Shown: piece after piece, positions 41,801-53,067 of the stretch
How positions within the stretch are numbered: position 1 is the stretch's first letter
Layout of the letters: the number at the start of each line of letters is the position of its first letter
Source: Euglena gracilis
Lineage: Eukaryota > Euglenida > Euglenophyceae > Euglenales
Assembly (NCBI GenBank): GCA_039621445.1
Contig: CP154956.1
Span: 41,812,437 to 41,876,436 of the forward strand
Length of the DNA: 64,000 nt
Reading direction: 5' to 3'
Position numbers and translations under genes: made by a program
The notes under the pieces: model-generated
What the model saw: the letters and a program-made list of their open reading frames with translations, nothing else
The model's database searches: none
What the model was told of the DNA's origin: nothing

Positions 41801-42487
41801 GGGGAGCAGGGCTGTGTGGGAATGCCTGGCGGGGGGTTGCAGTGGCCCCACCACCACAGAATCGTTGCTTGGAAATTTCCTTTTGACACCGAAGGCACCG
41901 AAGGAAGACTTTGACCTGAAAATCGGCGCCGCTGTAAATGCCCTGTAAAAAGGGCAAGGTATTTTTTGTTTTACAAAACAGCAGAATGATAATTTTTTTT
42001 AAAAGCTCCTTGGTCTTCTTGTTGCTTGCAGTCTGGTCCCCCACCTTGGGGGTACCCTGGATCTGTGGATGGGGAGAGGCAACCCACTTTTTGGGAGGGG
42101 TCAATTTTGGGGATCAAAAAAGCTTCGGTGCTTTGTGCCGAAAACAAAAAGACCGAAAAAGGCCAAACCTCTGCCTCCAGCAAGGGGACCCACAAAAGAC
42201 TTGGGACCCCCCGCCAAAAAACTCTGGTCCGGATAAAAATGACAAAAAACAAAATCACAATGAAAAAAATGTTGCAATCTTTTTGATGCTGACAATAAAT
42301 TCGATCTTCGTCTACGTGTAAAGAAATTCCTTTTGGCAAATAAAGACAAATGACATTCCAGGCCCTTGCACATATCAAACAAATTGCTCCATAGAAAGCC
42401 TCATTGCGAAGGTTGTCTCAGAGACCCCTTCAGAGACCCCTTGAGGGAAAGGGTAATCTTAAGAGACCTTCAAGAGATTCTGGGGAG
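38884..42487. other. Unassigned; scattered open frames
   Basis: Frames open at 38841-39278 (+), 41088-41603 (-) and 40981-41484 (+) have no recognisable domains, and opposite strands are equally open. A family B right end sits at about 41740-41801. Confidence 0.3.
41807..41945. mobile_element. CAGGGCTGTG-type repeat (family C, copy 2)
   Basis: CAGGGCTGTGTGGGAATGCC at the left, ATCGGCGCCGCTGTAAATG then CCCTG at the right. The block order matches 32012-32160. Confidence 0.5.
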
Positions 42488-42922
42488 CAGGCTTTTGCTT
42501 AAGGACCACCCCGGGGGGGACTGGCTTGCCAATTGACTAGACACTGGAAAAAATGGACTAGCTAGACCCCCCTCCCCCGGGGGGGGGGGGTCCGGGGGTC
42601 CCCCCAACTGGAAAAAAACGTTTCCTCCGGCGCTGTGCGCCGAGGTGGAAATGAGGTTTTTAATAGGTTTTTGGCTGATTTTGTTCCAAAAGTTCCCAAA
42701 AATGGCCAAAAATGGGTATTTTTGGCCATTTTTGGCGGTCCCCAAAAAAATGTCCGGCGCTTTGTGCCGGTCACTGAAAATGTTTTTTTCCACTAGCTAG
42801 CCCTGCTAGCAGACCCCCCCCCCGGGGGGGGCTGCTAGAAATCCCACTAGCCAAAATTTGGACTAGCTGCAGTCCAGCCCCCCCCCCCCGGGGGGTACTG
42901 CAATCCCTTAAGCAGAAGCTTG
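42488..42922. mobile_element. hAT-like MITE CAGGCTTTTGCTTAAGG, exact 8-bp TSD
   Basis: Ends CAGGCTTTTGCTTAAGG and CCTTAAGCAGAAGCTTG are inverted. CTGGGGAG flanks both sides (42480-42487 and 42923-42930). It has two GGCGC..GCGCC-like hairpins (about 42628 and 42755) and C/G-run blocks. 435 bp. Confidence 0.88.
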
Positions 42923-42930
42923 CTGGGGAG

Positions 42931-44094
42931 GGGGGTGGGGGGCCTTGAGGACCTTCCGTCTCGAGGGGTTGGCCCCCCACCACCCATAGGTTTCTGGGCT
43001 TCCCATTCAGCCCGGAAGGGGGGGGGGGGTAAATTGATTGCAACAGGCCAGGGTAAACGGTGGGGGCAAAATACCCTCCTCATCAGCAAATGGCAGACCG
43101 TCCAGCATGAGGTCGGGGGAGCCGAGGAGTCAGAGACTCCTGATCCCCCGTTCTGTACCCAACATACAGGGTACATTCACAGGGCCTGGCCTGGCGCGTA
43201 TCAACAGAAAATGGGCTCCGCAGGAAGCCAATCCACTATAGCCACGCCTTTCACTGGGAGGGGGCAAAAGCTACCAACGTATTGCAGAAAAATCATCAAA
43301 CTGTCATTTTGACCAACCTGCTGGACCCAACACTGGGAAGATCTTTTGTGGTGTGCTCCTTGGTGAGGCTCACCCGAACCTCCCATTGTGTTGTTTTCCA
43401 ACCAGGGTTTCCGTGCCCGCTTTCCCCCATCAAAACAATTTGCACTGATTGTTCTGTCAACCCTCCCCCCCCCCAAAACAGAAACAACTGGGAACATCGG
43501 GAATGATGGGCACAACACCGAGTAACCGCATGCACCGCAACTTGCAAAGGTCTGACCAGACTGGCGATGCGGAGGCGGAGCTTCCCCCTATACGACTGGA
43601 GGAAGCATGCCGAGGCAGGATGGGAGGGAGGGTCGCTCTGCACCGCACATCACCCGTCCTCGGCCAGGGCTCCTCGGGATGGGGGGACCAACACCAGCAA
43701 CCGGGAGAAAAGCCGACTCTTCTGTGGCACCGTGGCCCGTTCTTTCCCAACAACTTCCTTGCTTTCGAGGCACGAATGCAACGATACGGCACCTGAACGG
43801 CGAGAACCTGCCATTGGCTGCCAAAAAAAGCCTCCATCTTTGGGGATTCAACCAACGTTTCAAATTTCATGCCATTCCTCCGACGCGGATTGCAATATGA
43901 ATCTGAATGAATGGCAGAGTGAATGGCAGATCTGGCGCAAACTCACGCGGGTCCCTGGGCACCTGCCAAGTATTATATTGCAGCCAGGCGTCTTTAAGCA
44001 CCAAAAAAGAGTACCAAATGCAATTAGTGGGCTAGTTCCAATTATTCTGCTGGCTGCAACTTCCACAGTTGAGCATGGTGGACCCGCTCAATAT
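42931..44094. other. No gene assigned
   Basis: Frames on both strands are open (42920-43312 +, 43201-43870 -) with no domain. Confidence 0.3.
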
Positions 44095-44233
44095 TCCCCG
44101 AAAATGACCAAAAATCGCGAAAAATACAAAAATAGCACCTTTTTAAAAATTTTCGGCGCCAAAAGCGCCGAAGAGTATATCCCACCCCACCCACCCAACC
44201 CCCCCGGGGTCCACGACTAAAAAAAAACCCCTG
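44095..44233. mobile_element. Right part of a CAGGGGTTTTTT-type MITE
   Basis: ATTTTCGGCGCCAAAAGCGCC, a TATATCCCACC block and GTCCACGACTAAAAAAA ending CCCCTG match the right half of 50964-51249. The left end was not found. Confidence 0.55.
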
Positions 44234-44274
44234 ACACACACACGCGCGCGCGCGCGCACACACACACATGTGCA
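44234..44274. repeat. (CA)n(CG)n microsatellite
   Basis: ACACACACGCGCGCGCG alternation, 40 bp, possibly Z-DNA prone. Confidence 0.85.
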
Positions 44275-44362
44275 CGCATCCGCGAGCTGGTTGTCAGTGA
44301 ACGCTCAGGTTTGGGCTGGTGGACCTCAAGGGTTTGTTCCAGCATCTGAAAAAGAAATGGGT

Positions 44363-44452
44363 CTGTTTGAGTACGTTTGAATACGTTTGAGTACGTTTGA
44401 GTACGATTGAGAATTACTGAGTACGTTTGAGTACGTTTGAGTACGTTTGGGT
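44363..44452. repeat. 10-bp minisatellite GTTTGAGTAC
   Basis: Nine copies with single-base variants. Confidence 0.85.
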
Positions 44453-45635
44453 AGGACCCACAGGTGAGTGAGAGCAGGAAAAGAGTGACCTTGTGCATAC
44501 CACACAAACCTGACCACTGATCACCTTTAAAGAAGCCCAGTGGATAAAGTATAGTACAGTGAGACAATAAGGAATGCTCTAGGCTTCAGGTTGTGCAGAT
44601 ATCCGGAACCGTGCGAAACCTGACAACTCCATCGCTCAACAGGTTTGGTTCTACCTTGGCAGGATGGTGATGCAGTTCGTCTTGGTGCACGCACACTCCT
44701 TGGATTTGTGGTTTCATTTACAAGCATCCAGAAAAATAAAACATCGATGAATATGAACTCTCTCCACTCAGAACAGCAGCCTAAATTCATTACAATTCTG
44801 CTCACTTGCTGTGACCTCATCTTATCATGTTGTTGTTAGACCCAAGGGGGGGGGGGATGAAAATGGACCCTCAAAAAAAACACGATGCAAAAAGACATTA
44901 AAAAACATAAAAAAGAAAATGAACACACAAAACAAACTCTAGTTGTATGTAAATTCCTTTATGGGCACTTTCTGGCAGAGAGGAGTGAGGAAAATTTTCA
45001 TCTTCCACAAGAAATTTTTTTTATCATCAACCATATTTCGATGCAATTCGATCAGATTTCGGGAACATGCTGATTCCAAAACTACGCAACTTGTTGGACA
45101 AAAAAATAACGAACGAAAATGAGAAAACTTTTGACAAAAAAGGTTCGGCATCAAGAAAAATTGGGATGGCCAAAATATGGAATTTTTTCCAAATCTGGCA
45201 AAAAAAACAAACAACTTTGTGGGAAAAAAAAATGCAAAAAACGCAAATTTTGCACAAATCGAGAAAAAAACAAAAAATAGCATGTTTGTGTTCTTCCCTC
45301 TTGGACCCGAAAACAGATTATCGCTTCCTTCCCTTCTAAAACCATTTGCAGGGATGAACCCATCAAATATTTACCTTATTTTCGGGCATAACTTGCTCAA
45401 ATTGCAGAGAACCTCTATTTCCGCTAACTGCACTTGGACATGTGGGTGGTGTTGGACATTACTCCAATGCATGTCACACAGCGAAAACTTCAGGAGTGCA
45501 CATGCCAGGGAGTTTTTTTGCTCCCTGCGGCAAAAAGAGGAGGAATATACAGCAAGGTCAGACGAAAACAAAGCGCTGCAACGTCAACTATTCTACGAAT
45601 GTCTCCTCAAGCCCCCCCTGCTCCCTGGGTTATAC
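44453..45635. other. No gene assigned
   Basis: A-rich. A frame over 45177-45600 ends in Cys/Trp/Glu-rich protein-like sequence, but no domain is recognised and it runs into the microsatellite. Confidence 0.3.
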
Positions 45636-45809
45636 ATATACATTTATATATATACATATACATGTAAATATATATGTATATATGTATATGTATATGTATA
45701 TATATATATATACATATATATATCTCCCTGGCGTATACATATACATACATATATACATATAGAGGTAAATATAGATGTATATATGTATACGTATATGTAT
45801 ATGTATTTG

Positions 45810-45840
<31 letters not shown>

Positions 45841-45843
45841 TAC
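45636..45843. repeat. TATA/TACA microsatellite
   Basis: TA/CA alternation broken by one copy of CTCCCTGGCGTATACATA. Confidence 0.9.
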
Positions 45844-45844
45844 C

Positions 45845-46300
45845 CAGGGCGTTGCTTAAAGACCCCCTGGGGGTCCAGCTCAGAGGCTGGAAAATTTGGG
45901 CTGGCTGGAAAAAGACTGCTGGCTGACCCCCCCCCCCCCAGAGAGGTCCCAGGCTGGAGCTGGGCCCGACCAATGGCCGGGTCGGGTCTTCCAGCCACCA
46001 AAAACTCGAAATTGCAAAAATGTCCTAAAACTGCCAATTATGCAAAAAATCGATTTTGACCCCCAAAAAATGTCCTGGACAGCTGTTTTCCAACCCATTT
46101 TTGACCCATTTTTGTCCATTCTTGGCCCATTTTTGTACTCCCCGAAAGCGAAAAATACATTACCGTCCAGCCGCCCTTTGGGTGGCTAAAAATAAATAAA
46201 TCTTGTTGATGGGGGGAGGGGGGTCTGGGGCTGGAAAAAAGGCTGCTGGCTGGCTGGACCCCCCCGGGTGTGGGATCAAATTTTCTTAAGCAATGACCTG
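45845..46300. mobile_element. CAGGGCGTTGCTTAAAGACC-type element
   Basis: The left end CAGGGCGTTGCTTAAAGACC faces CTTAAGCAATGACCTG at the right. It holds GGCTGG words and C-runs. No matching flanking 8-mer, so the boundaries are approximate. Confidence 0.55.
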
Positions 46301-47471
46301 GTTATCCCTCAAGTGGAACTGGTTTGGAACTGGACACGGAAAAATCAAAACTGCAGAAAGCCACAGAATCGACGAAATATGCCTGCTTTTGACATTTTTT
46401 TTTAAAAAAACCTGAAAAGTTGAAAACTGTGTCATTGATTGTTACTACCTGTTTCCTGCTGAACTTCATATTCTTTATTGTTCTCATATCTGTTGAGGTC
46501 AGAATATCACAAAAACACATGACCTCATCAAGCACATGATGCTGCTTGAAACTGAAGGACCAGAGACAACAATGCAATTCCAGACAAAAGAAGCCAGAAT
46601 ACCAGAGGCTAAACAATCCAGCGCAGATCGCATCAAATCAGATGGTGCTGGGGGTGTTGTTCGAGTCGATGCCGGCCCATCTGGTAAATCTGGAGCATCC
46701 TGTGATAAGCTGCGGAACAGAAAGCGCATTTTGGAAACCCCCCTTCCTCGGATTGGAGGGCGATCAAATGAGCCCCTTTTGCGACCATGAAAACACCTGA
46801 CTTCAGGAGCATATGGGTTGAACCCAACCCCTCTGTGGTTCCATCCGATGCATGCAACACAATCCACCCAGGAGCCCCGTGGGCAAGGCGATGGCAAGGC
46901 GCTGGCACGGGGAAGCCAGGCGAGGGAGGCACCTCTGGCTCAGGGCGCGGGGGGCGCCCGGGGCCGGACGCGGGGGAGCCGAGGGGCTGCTCCCCCATGT
47001 AGTGGTGCAGGATGTGGGCGATCGGGGTCACCCCCAGCAGGGCCACGGCTGGCTTCTTGGGCTCCTTGCGGGTCACCGAGATCCCCGGCAGCCGCCTCCC
47101 CGCCATCGGGGCCGGGGCCGGCTATCTCGGTGGTGGGGTGGCTGGCCCAACCCGGCACTCCGACCCGGCACGGTGTGGCTGGCCCGACCTGGCAGTGCGC
47201 GGCCGGACCGACCCGGCACCCGCGGACCCAGCACCCGTTGCCCAGCCCACACACTGACCAGGAGCGGGGCGCACGGAGGGGGTGTGCGTTGCCGGCGGCC
47301 AAGAACGGGGACCCCCCATTTGTTCGGAAGCCGGCTGGGCTGGAGGTTGTCCACCCACCCCACGGGGTACGCCTCCTCCACGGGGGCCGAGGGGGAGGGC
47401 TGCACCGCGATGGGGTTGGGCCGCCCTGGCCCCTTCCCTTTGATGGGTGAGGGACGGTGCACTGCTTCCCC
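46301..47471. other. GC-rich stretch open in all frames, undecided
   Basis: 46536-47474 has long frames on both strands; the minus frame 46633-47106 is the most protein-like. No domain is recognised and the GC-richness explains the openness. Confidence 0.3.
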
Positions 47472-47479
47472 CACCCAAC

Positions 47480-47814
47480 CAGGGGATTAAATGAGCGAGG
47501 AGGATGGGGAGGGTGGTCAGGACCCCCTCCCCAAGGGGAGGGTTCACACCCTCCCCTTACCCCCCCTTTTTTGCGCAAAAAAACTCCCGCTTTTTTTGGA
47601 AAACGGCCCCCAAAAATTGCCGGGTTTACACGGTTTCTTTTTCTTGAAAAATCGGCCGAAGCACACACCAAAATTTCAGCTTCTCCGGAGGTTTGCGCTT
47701 CGCTGGAGAAAAATTTGTGGGGCCCGGACCACCCCCCGGTTTGGAGGGGGGAGAAGGGGGGGTGGCTGGACCCCCTCCCTCCCTGTGCGGAATCAATGCT
47801 CACTTGATACCCTG
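47480..47814. mobile_element. Family B MITE, 8-bp TSD (7/8)
   Basis: Begins CAGGGGATTAAATGAGCG and ends GCTCACTTGATACCCTG. Flanks CACCCAAC and CCCCCAAC. 335 bp. Confidence 0.8.
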
Positions 47815-48189
47815 CCCCCAACGGATGGGTGGGAGAAAAACGACCCCCCCCAACGCCATAATCCCCCCAAATAATAACTCATGGGGCAATTAATTATTCG
47901 GATTTTTGGCGCAAAAAAAAAATGGGTCCCCTACAGAAATACTCTGAAAATGCCCCCTTTTTTATATACCAAAATCAGATATCCTTTCTAAACGACAAAT
48001 TGGATCTAATTTGGTTGGTCGGCTGAAAGGGGGGGGGTGTAATGGAAATAATTTGGGATACATCAAAGATTACTGATCAAAAATCCGGCTGCAAACTGAT
48101 GAAAAACACACCCAAATACTCATTTATTGGAAAAAAAATATGGCATTCATTGAATACTGCTGGTTGCATGAAACTTGAGAGGAATTGAT

Positions 48190-49145
48190 TTTTGGGGTTT
48201 GTAAACCCCCCCTCCCTCCATATAAATCCCGTCCAGGGGGTTTGGTTTTACCGCCCGAATATAACGCCCCCCCACCCAATATGAAGCCCGCCAATGTGGA
48301 CTTAAGTCAAAGCAGAACAATTTTGGGCGGATATGACAATTGTTCACCACTCACCAGGACTCGCACAACCAGGAATCGTCCATTTTGAAAACCACTTATT
48401 CTGGGGAAATTAGAGGTACACAAAAAAATTGGTATAAAATTGGCATTTGACTGCAGTGAGGGCTGCCAAAATTTGGATAGACCACCCAGAAAAGCTTGAC
48501 CCCCCCCCCAAAAAATATGCAGCCCCCCCCCCTAATATAAAGCCGCCCCCTGAGGGCCTTGAAATCCCGCCCAAATATGAAGCCAGGAGAGGGGGCTGAG
48601 CTTGTATCTCTTCAGAGTAAGAGCGAAGCTTAAACCCCCCCCCCCAAATATAAGAAACCCCTCGCTATAAGAAACCCCCAAATATAAGAAACCCTTTGGC
48701 CGATTTTCAGCCAACACCCAAATATAAGAAACCCCCGAATATAAGAAACCCCTGGCCTGTTGGACACTAATCCATATATAATAAACACCTGATCCCTTGC
48801 GAACTTTATCTCACCGACATCACTCCCAGATTCAGAGATAACACTCTACCACTTTTTTCTGGACTTATGGAATGATCCGATTCAGCATAAACACACTCCA
48901 GGGCCTCAAAAGCCATCAGACGCGAAGAAAGTGCTACACACCGCGGTCACATGTAATTAATTACACGAAGGAACCGAAGGAAGAAAAAGTTCCATTTATA
49001 AGAAACCCTTGGGGCCAGCCTTCGACACCCAAATAGAAGAAACCCCCAAATATAAGAAACCCTTTGGGCCTATCGGCCGACACCCAAATGTAAGAAACGG
49101 GTTTCTTATATTTGGGGGGGGGGTTTACCCCTGGCCCCCAAAGTG
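48190..49145. repeat. 'AATATAAGAAACCCCC' word repeats
   Basis: At least ten copies of (A)AATATAAGAAACCC or AATATAAAGC(C)C next to C-runs, with one inverted copy, GGGTTTCTTATATTTGGG, at about 49099-49116. 47815-48189 and 48780-48990 hold nothing clear. Confidence 0.65.
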
Positions 49146-49407
49146 AATAGCCTATAGGTTAGGGGACGATCCCTAGTTTCTCCAGAGCCCTCGGGGTACC
49201 CCCAACTCCACGCCAGTCCGGAGATGTGCCCCGAGCAAAAAAGTTGTGGACCGTTTTTTTTTTCCGGGGGAAATTGCGGGGTCATTTTGGGGTCAAAAAA
49301 TCGAAAAATTCAAAATATCTCGAAAACGCTGCAGAGTTGAGAAAAAGAAAAGAGGCCCTCATTCAACAACTTTCAGACGCCCTATCGATCGGCATGCGCG
49401 GTTTGGG

Positions 49408-49539
49408 CCAACTCCTCGCCCAGGCCGAGATACGGCCGTTTTGCGGTTTTGGGCCAGGTTTGCCAGTTTTGGCCATTTCGGGCCTGTTCGGGGCCCGAAA
49501 CCGTAAATTGGCCGTATCTCGGCCTAGACGAGGAGTTGG
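49408..49539. repeat. Fold-back with 30-bp arms
   Basis: The left arm at 49408-49437 (CCAACTCCTCG..GAGATACGGCC) and the right arm at 49510-49539 are inverse with 28 of 30 matches. Further pairing of TTTTGGGCC with GGCCCGAAA lies inside. It could be a MITE core or a small-RNA hairpin. Confidence 0.8.
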
Positions 49540-50955
49540 AACCCAAACCAAGGGGTCAATCATGAGGTTTAGGGGGGGGGGGGGTTGACCGTTTTTTGAG
49601 GTTCCCAGGGCCTGGTTGTGCGATTTTGGCCCAGTTTTGGGTATTCGGGGTCCGAGGGCGGCTGGGCGAGGGGGGGGGGGCTGGGAGGCAGGTGGGGCCC
49701 CAAAATTTAAAAATTTTTTTTTTCGCTCAAAAACATTTTTTGACTTTGCAAAATCAAAAAAAGTGTTTTTGAGCCGGAAAAAAATTTTCCAACCCGGACC
49801 CCCCCCCATGCTGAGGCTGAGGCCGGTGCACTTAGCCATTTTGGGTAAAAAAGGCGAAAAATTTCGAAAATTTTTTTTGCCCAAAACCATGTTTTTTGAC
49901 CTCAATGAGTGTTTTTTGACCCCCGGCCCCCCATTTTGGGCCCGGATGCTATGGACTTTGGGTCATTTTCGGGTCAAAAAGGCGACAAAATTAAAAAAAA
50001 AATTATTTGCCTAAAACGATATTTTTTGCCTCCGGACCCGGAAAAAGTGTTTTTGAGCCAAAAATGAGCGTTTTTCAATCCCGCGTCCCATGCCCGGGCT
50101 GGGCAGCCGGCCGAGCCGGGCCGGGCCGGGCTGCCGGCCGCCGGTCGGGCCAAGCCGGACCGGCCCGGGGTGGTCTCCCAAAGAGCTCAGCTCTACGTCA
50201 CACCCTGGTTAACATCAGCATTTCAGAAATTACCGTAAAATCACTGAAAGTCACCATAAATTGAAACAGTGTAATTTGTAAATTATAAATTGCGCGAACT
50301 TTGCAATGTTAGTCTTTTCGGCCTTCCATCAGATGCATGTCCCATTAAGAGCTCAGCACCATTCAAAGCCTGGTTATACACAGAAAGATGTCCCAACCTT
50401 CTTTCATCCTATGGGTTGCCTGGGTGGGGCTTGTAATGGGGGGTAAAAATCACTACACACATCAAAATAAAAATTCAATGTGATTCTTTTTTGGGATATA
50501 TGTTTTTCTGGGAAGGGCAAATCCAAAAGAATATATAATTTGGTGGCTAAAGGTTTTTTTGATAAAATGCTGAAAGCTTTGGACAAAAAAAAACAAAATT
50601 GGAGGAAAATGAGAAAATTTTTCACACCATGTTCATTCCCCAGCAGAATGAAGCAGCAGAATGCTGAAGATCAACAGCAAAAAAAATCCAAGCAAAAAAA
50701 AAAACGATCAGGGGGAACATAAACAATGCAGATTGCCCCTCCCCACAACTTCGGGGGGGGGGGGGGGGGAGACCTCCCTGCCCAATGGGATGAGGGCGGC
50801 CCAAGGAAGGGGGTGATGCAGGGGTTGGGCATGTGGGGCTTGCCAGTACAGGGCAGCGGTCCCCGTCATCCCATTGCTGGCCAATGCTGAAACACCCCAC
50901 GCGGGGGGGAGGGGGCACAACGTGAACCCAGTGAGGACACCAAAGAAGGGGGCAT
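49540..50955. other. No gene seen
   Basis: Contains GCCGGGCCGGGCC simple repeats at 50100-50165 and A/T homopolymers. Confidence 0.4.
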
Positions 50956-50963
50956 TTGTGGTA

Positions 50964-51249
50964 CAGGGGGTTTGGTTAAGACCCTAGAGCGGGGGGGAGG
51001 GGGGGTCCCCCCGCTCCACCCACCCCCTGGGGGGGCCCCCCGGGGGGAGGGGGGGGGTCCCGGGGGACCCACAAAAAAAAAATGGCCGAAAAATCGCGAA
51101 AAGTGCTGAAAATAGAATTTTTTCGGCGCCCGCGGCGCCGAAAAGTATATCCCCGGGGGGGGGGGGGGGGGGGGGGGGGGGCTCGGCCGGACCCACCCAC
51201 CCTACCCCCCCCTCCCCCCCCCGGGGGTCCACGACTAAAAAAACCCCTG
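50964..51249. mobile_element. hAT-like MITE CAGGGGG..CCCCTG, exact 8-bp TSD
   Basis: TTGTGGTA flanks both sides (50956-50963 and 51250-51257). The left end is CAGGGGGTTTGGTTAAGACC, and the right end GTCCACGACTAAAAAAACCC closes CTG. Central hairpin GGCGC-CCGC-GGCGCC at about 51125; G20 run at 51160. 286 bp. Confidence 0.9.
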
Positions 51250-51257
51250 TTGTGGTA

Positions 51258-51716
51258 CCCTGAAAACCATTTGTGGTGCACCAAATTTGTGGTTCACAAA
51301 AATTTTGTGAATTGCATTAAAATGAATGTCTAGTTAACACTTTCTGGGGAGCGGAAAAATAAACCCGTTCCCCCAATTTTTTTCTGTTGTTCTCAGCAAT
51401 TTTTTGAAAGGGAATTATTGGGAAATAATGGACATATTTGTGATTTGGGAAATTTCACATTGTTGACAAATTTTTGCCATGGGACCAAGCTTTCCCGCCA
51501 TTTTGGAATTTTTGGTCAATAAATTGCATTTTTTTGAATTAACATGTTCCCAAAAATAACAAAACTCATTTTTTGGGGGCACTTGCATGTTTTTCTGTGC
51601 CGCACTTTTGATGACTCTGTGAGGAGGGCTTGTTGAGCAGCCCTGTAAGCAATAGGACAGCCTTGGCTGTGGGGACTGGAGCCACCGGAAGGGGGCAGCG
51701 AATAGGAACCCGCAGG
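51258..51716. other. No gene seen
   Basis: AT-rich unique-looking sequence. Confidence 0.4.
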
Positions 51717-52388
51717 CAGGGGTTTTCTTAACGACCCCAGGGGGAGGGTTCACAGGCCAGCTGGAAAAAGGTGCTGGCTGATCCGCACCCCTGGGGGCAG
51801 GGTATTAAATGAGTGGGGGAGGGGGCAGATTGGAACTTCTCCCCCTGCAAAAAAAAATTTTGGGCGCGAAGCGCCAGAAATTATATATTGGGCCTTGAAA
51901 GCGCCAAAAATCGCATTTTCAAACGCCTGTCTTGAAAAATCGGCCAAAAGATACACCGAAAATTTCATGTTTGTGAACAAAAATTTTTTTTGGTCCCCGG
52001 GGGTCCTGACCCCCCTCGGTCGGTCGGAAGGGGAGGTGGTCTGACACCCCCTCCTTGACCAAAACCAACAATACCCTGCCTGGGGGGGGACCAGGCTGGT
52101 TTTCGAAAACAAGCAAAAAAATCCAAATACAGCTTCAGCCAAAACCCTGAGGCGAAAATCCCCCCAAAAAACCCTCAAAATGTCATTTTTTTTGGCCATT
52201 TTGGCCACCGCCCTTTACAAAAAAATTTCGGTCCAGACCTGTTTAACTGGGCTGGCCCTAACTTAAGTTCAGCGGACGCCCCCCTTGGGTCCACAAGCTG
52301 GGAACTGTGCGGGAAAAAAGGTGCTGGCTGGCGGACCCCCCCACCCGGGGTGTAGGAGGGGGGCCAGTGTGGCTTAAGCAAATCCCTG
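51717..52388. mobile_element. CAGGGGTTTTCTTAACGACC-type element hosting a nested MITE
   Basis: The left end CAGGGGTTTTCTTAACG and the right end GGCTTAAGCAAATCCCTG are inverted. Flanks CCCGCAGG and CCCAGAGG agree at 6 of 8. The phrase AAAGGTGCTGGCTG occurs on both sides of the nested element. Confidence 0.65.
51798..52078. mobile_element. Family B MITE nested in another element, exact 8-bp TSD
   Basis: CAGGGTATTAAATGAGTGG to CCAACAATACCCTG, 281 bp, flanked by CCTGGGGG on both sides (51790-51797 and 52079-52086). Central GCGCGAAGCGC hairpin at about 51862. Confidence 0.9.
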
Positions 52389-52758
52389 CCCAGAGGGGCT
52401 GGCGGGGCGGTCTCGGGGCTCCCCACACGCTGGCCCCTCCGCCTTCCAGGCAGGTGGAGGTCAGGCACAGGCTCACTGTGGACGGGGGACACCCGAAGAC
52501 AATCTGGACTTTCGCACACTGCCAAGCACCACACTGTTCTCCCCAGAGATGCAGAAATGCTGTCGCGGTTGAAAAATGGGATCAGCTGGTGGCAATGTTG
52601 GATAATTTTCCTTTGAGTAGAATTGGTATCAGAATTAAAAAGAAGCTGGTATAAATGCCTTTCAAGTGCCTTTCAATCCTATTGCTTTTTCAAATATGAA
52701 ATAACGAAAATAGGAATTAATTATCATGAAAGGTGGGGAGGGGTTTGAACCCCCCTAC

Positions 52759-53059
52759 CAGGGTTTTTTTTTTAAGGCTGGGGGTGGAGGGGGGGAGGGG
52801 GTCGGCACCCACCCACCCACCCACCCCCTGGGGTGTTCCCCCCCGGGGGGGGGGGGTCCCGGGGGACCCATCCACTTTTGCCCGAAAATGGCCAAAAATG
52901 CTAAAAATAGCACTTTTTCAAAACTTTGGCACTTCGGCGCCGAAAAAGATATACCCACCAGCCCCCACCCCCCCCCCCAGGGGGGGGGGGGGCGAAGGGG
53001 CCCCCCCACCCCCCCCCCCCCCCCCGTGGGGGGAGGGGGTCCAAGACAAAAAAACCCTG
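52759..53059. mobile_element. hAT-like MITE CAGGGTTTTTT..AACCCTG, exact 8-bp TSD
   Basis: 301 bp flanked by CCCCCTAC (52751-52758 and 53060-53067). Core CACTTCGGCGCCGAAAAAG, then ATATACCCACCAGCCCCC, the same blocks as at 61849-62087. Confidence 0.92.
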
Positions 53060-53067
53060 CCCCCTAC

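Noticed and set aside
43201-43870. Protein-coding gene on the minus strand
   Set aside because: Frames on both strands are open, no recognisable motif, and C-runs interrupt.
46300-47474. Large GC-rich genes on either strand
   Set aside because: All frames are open because of base composition; no motif supports one.
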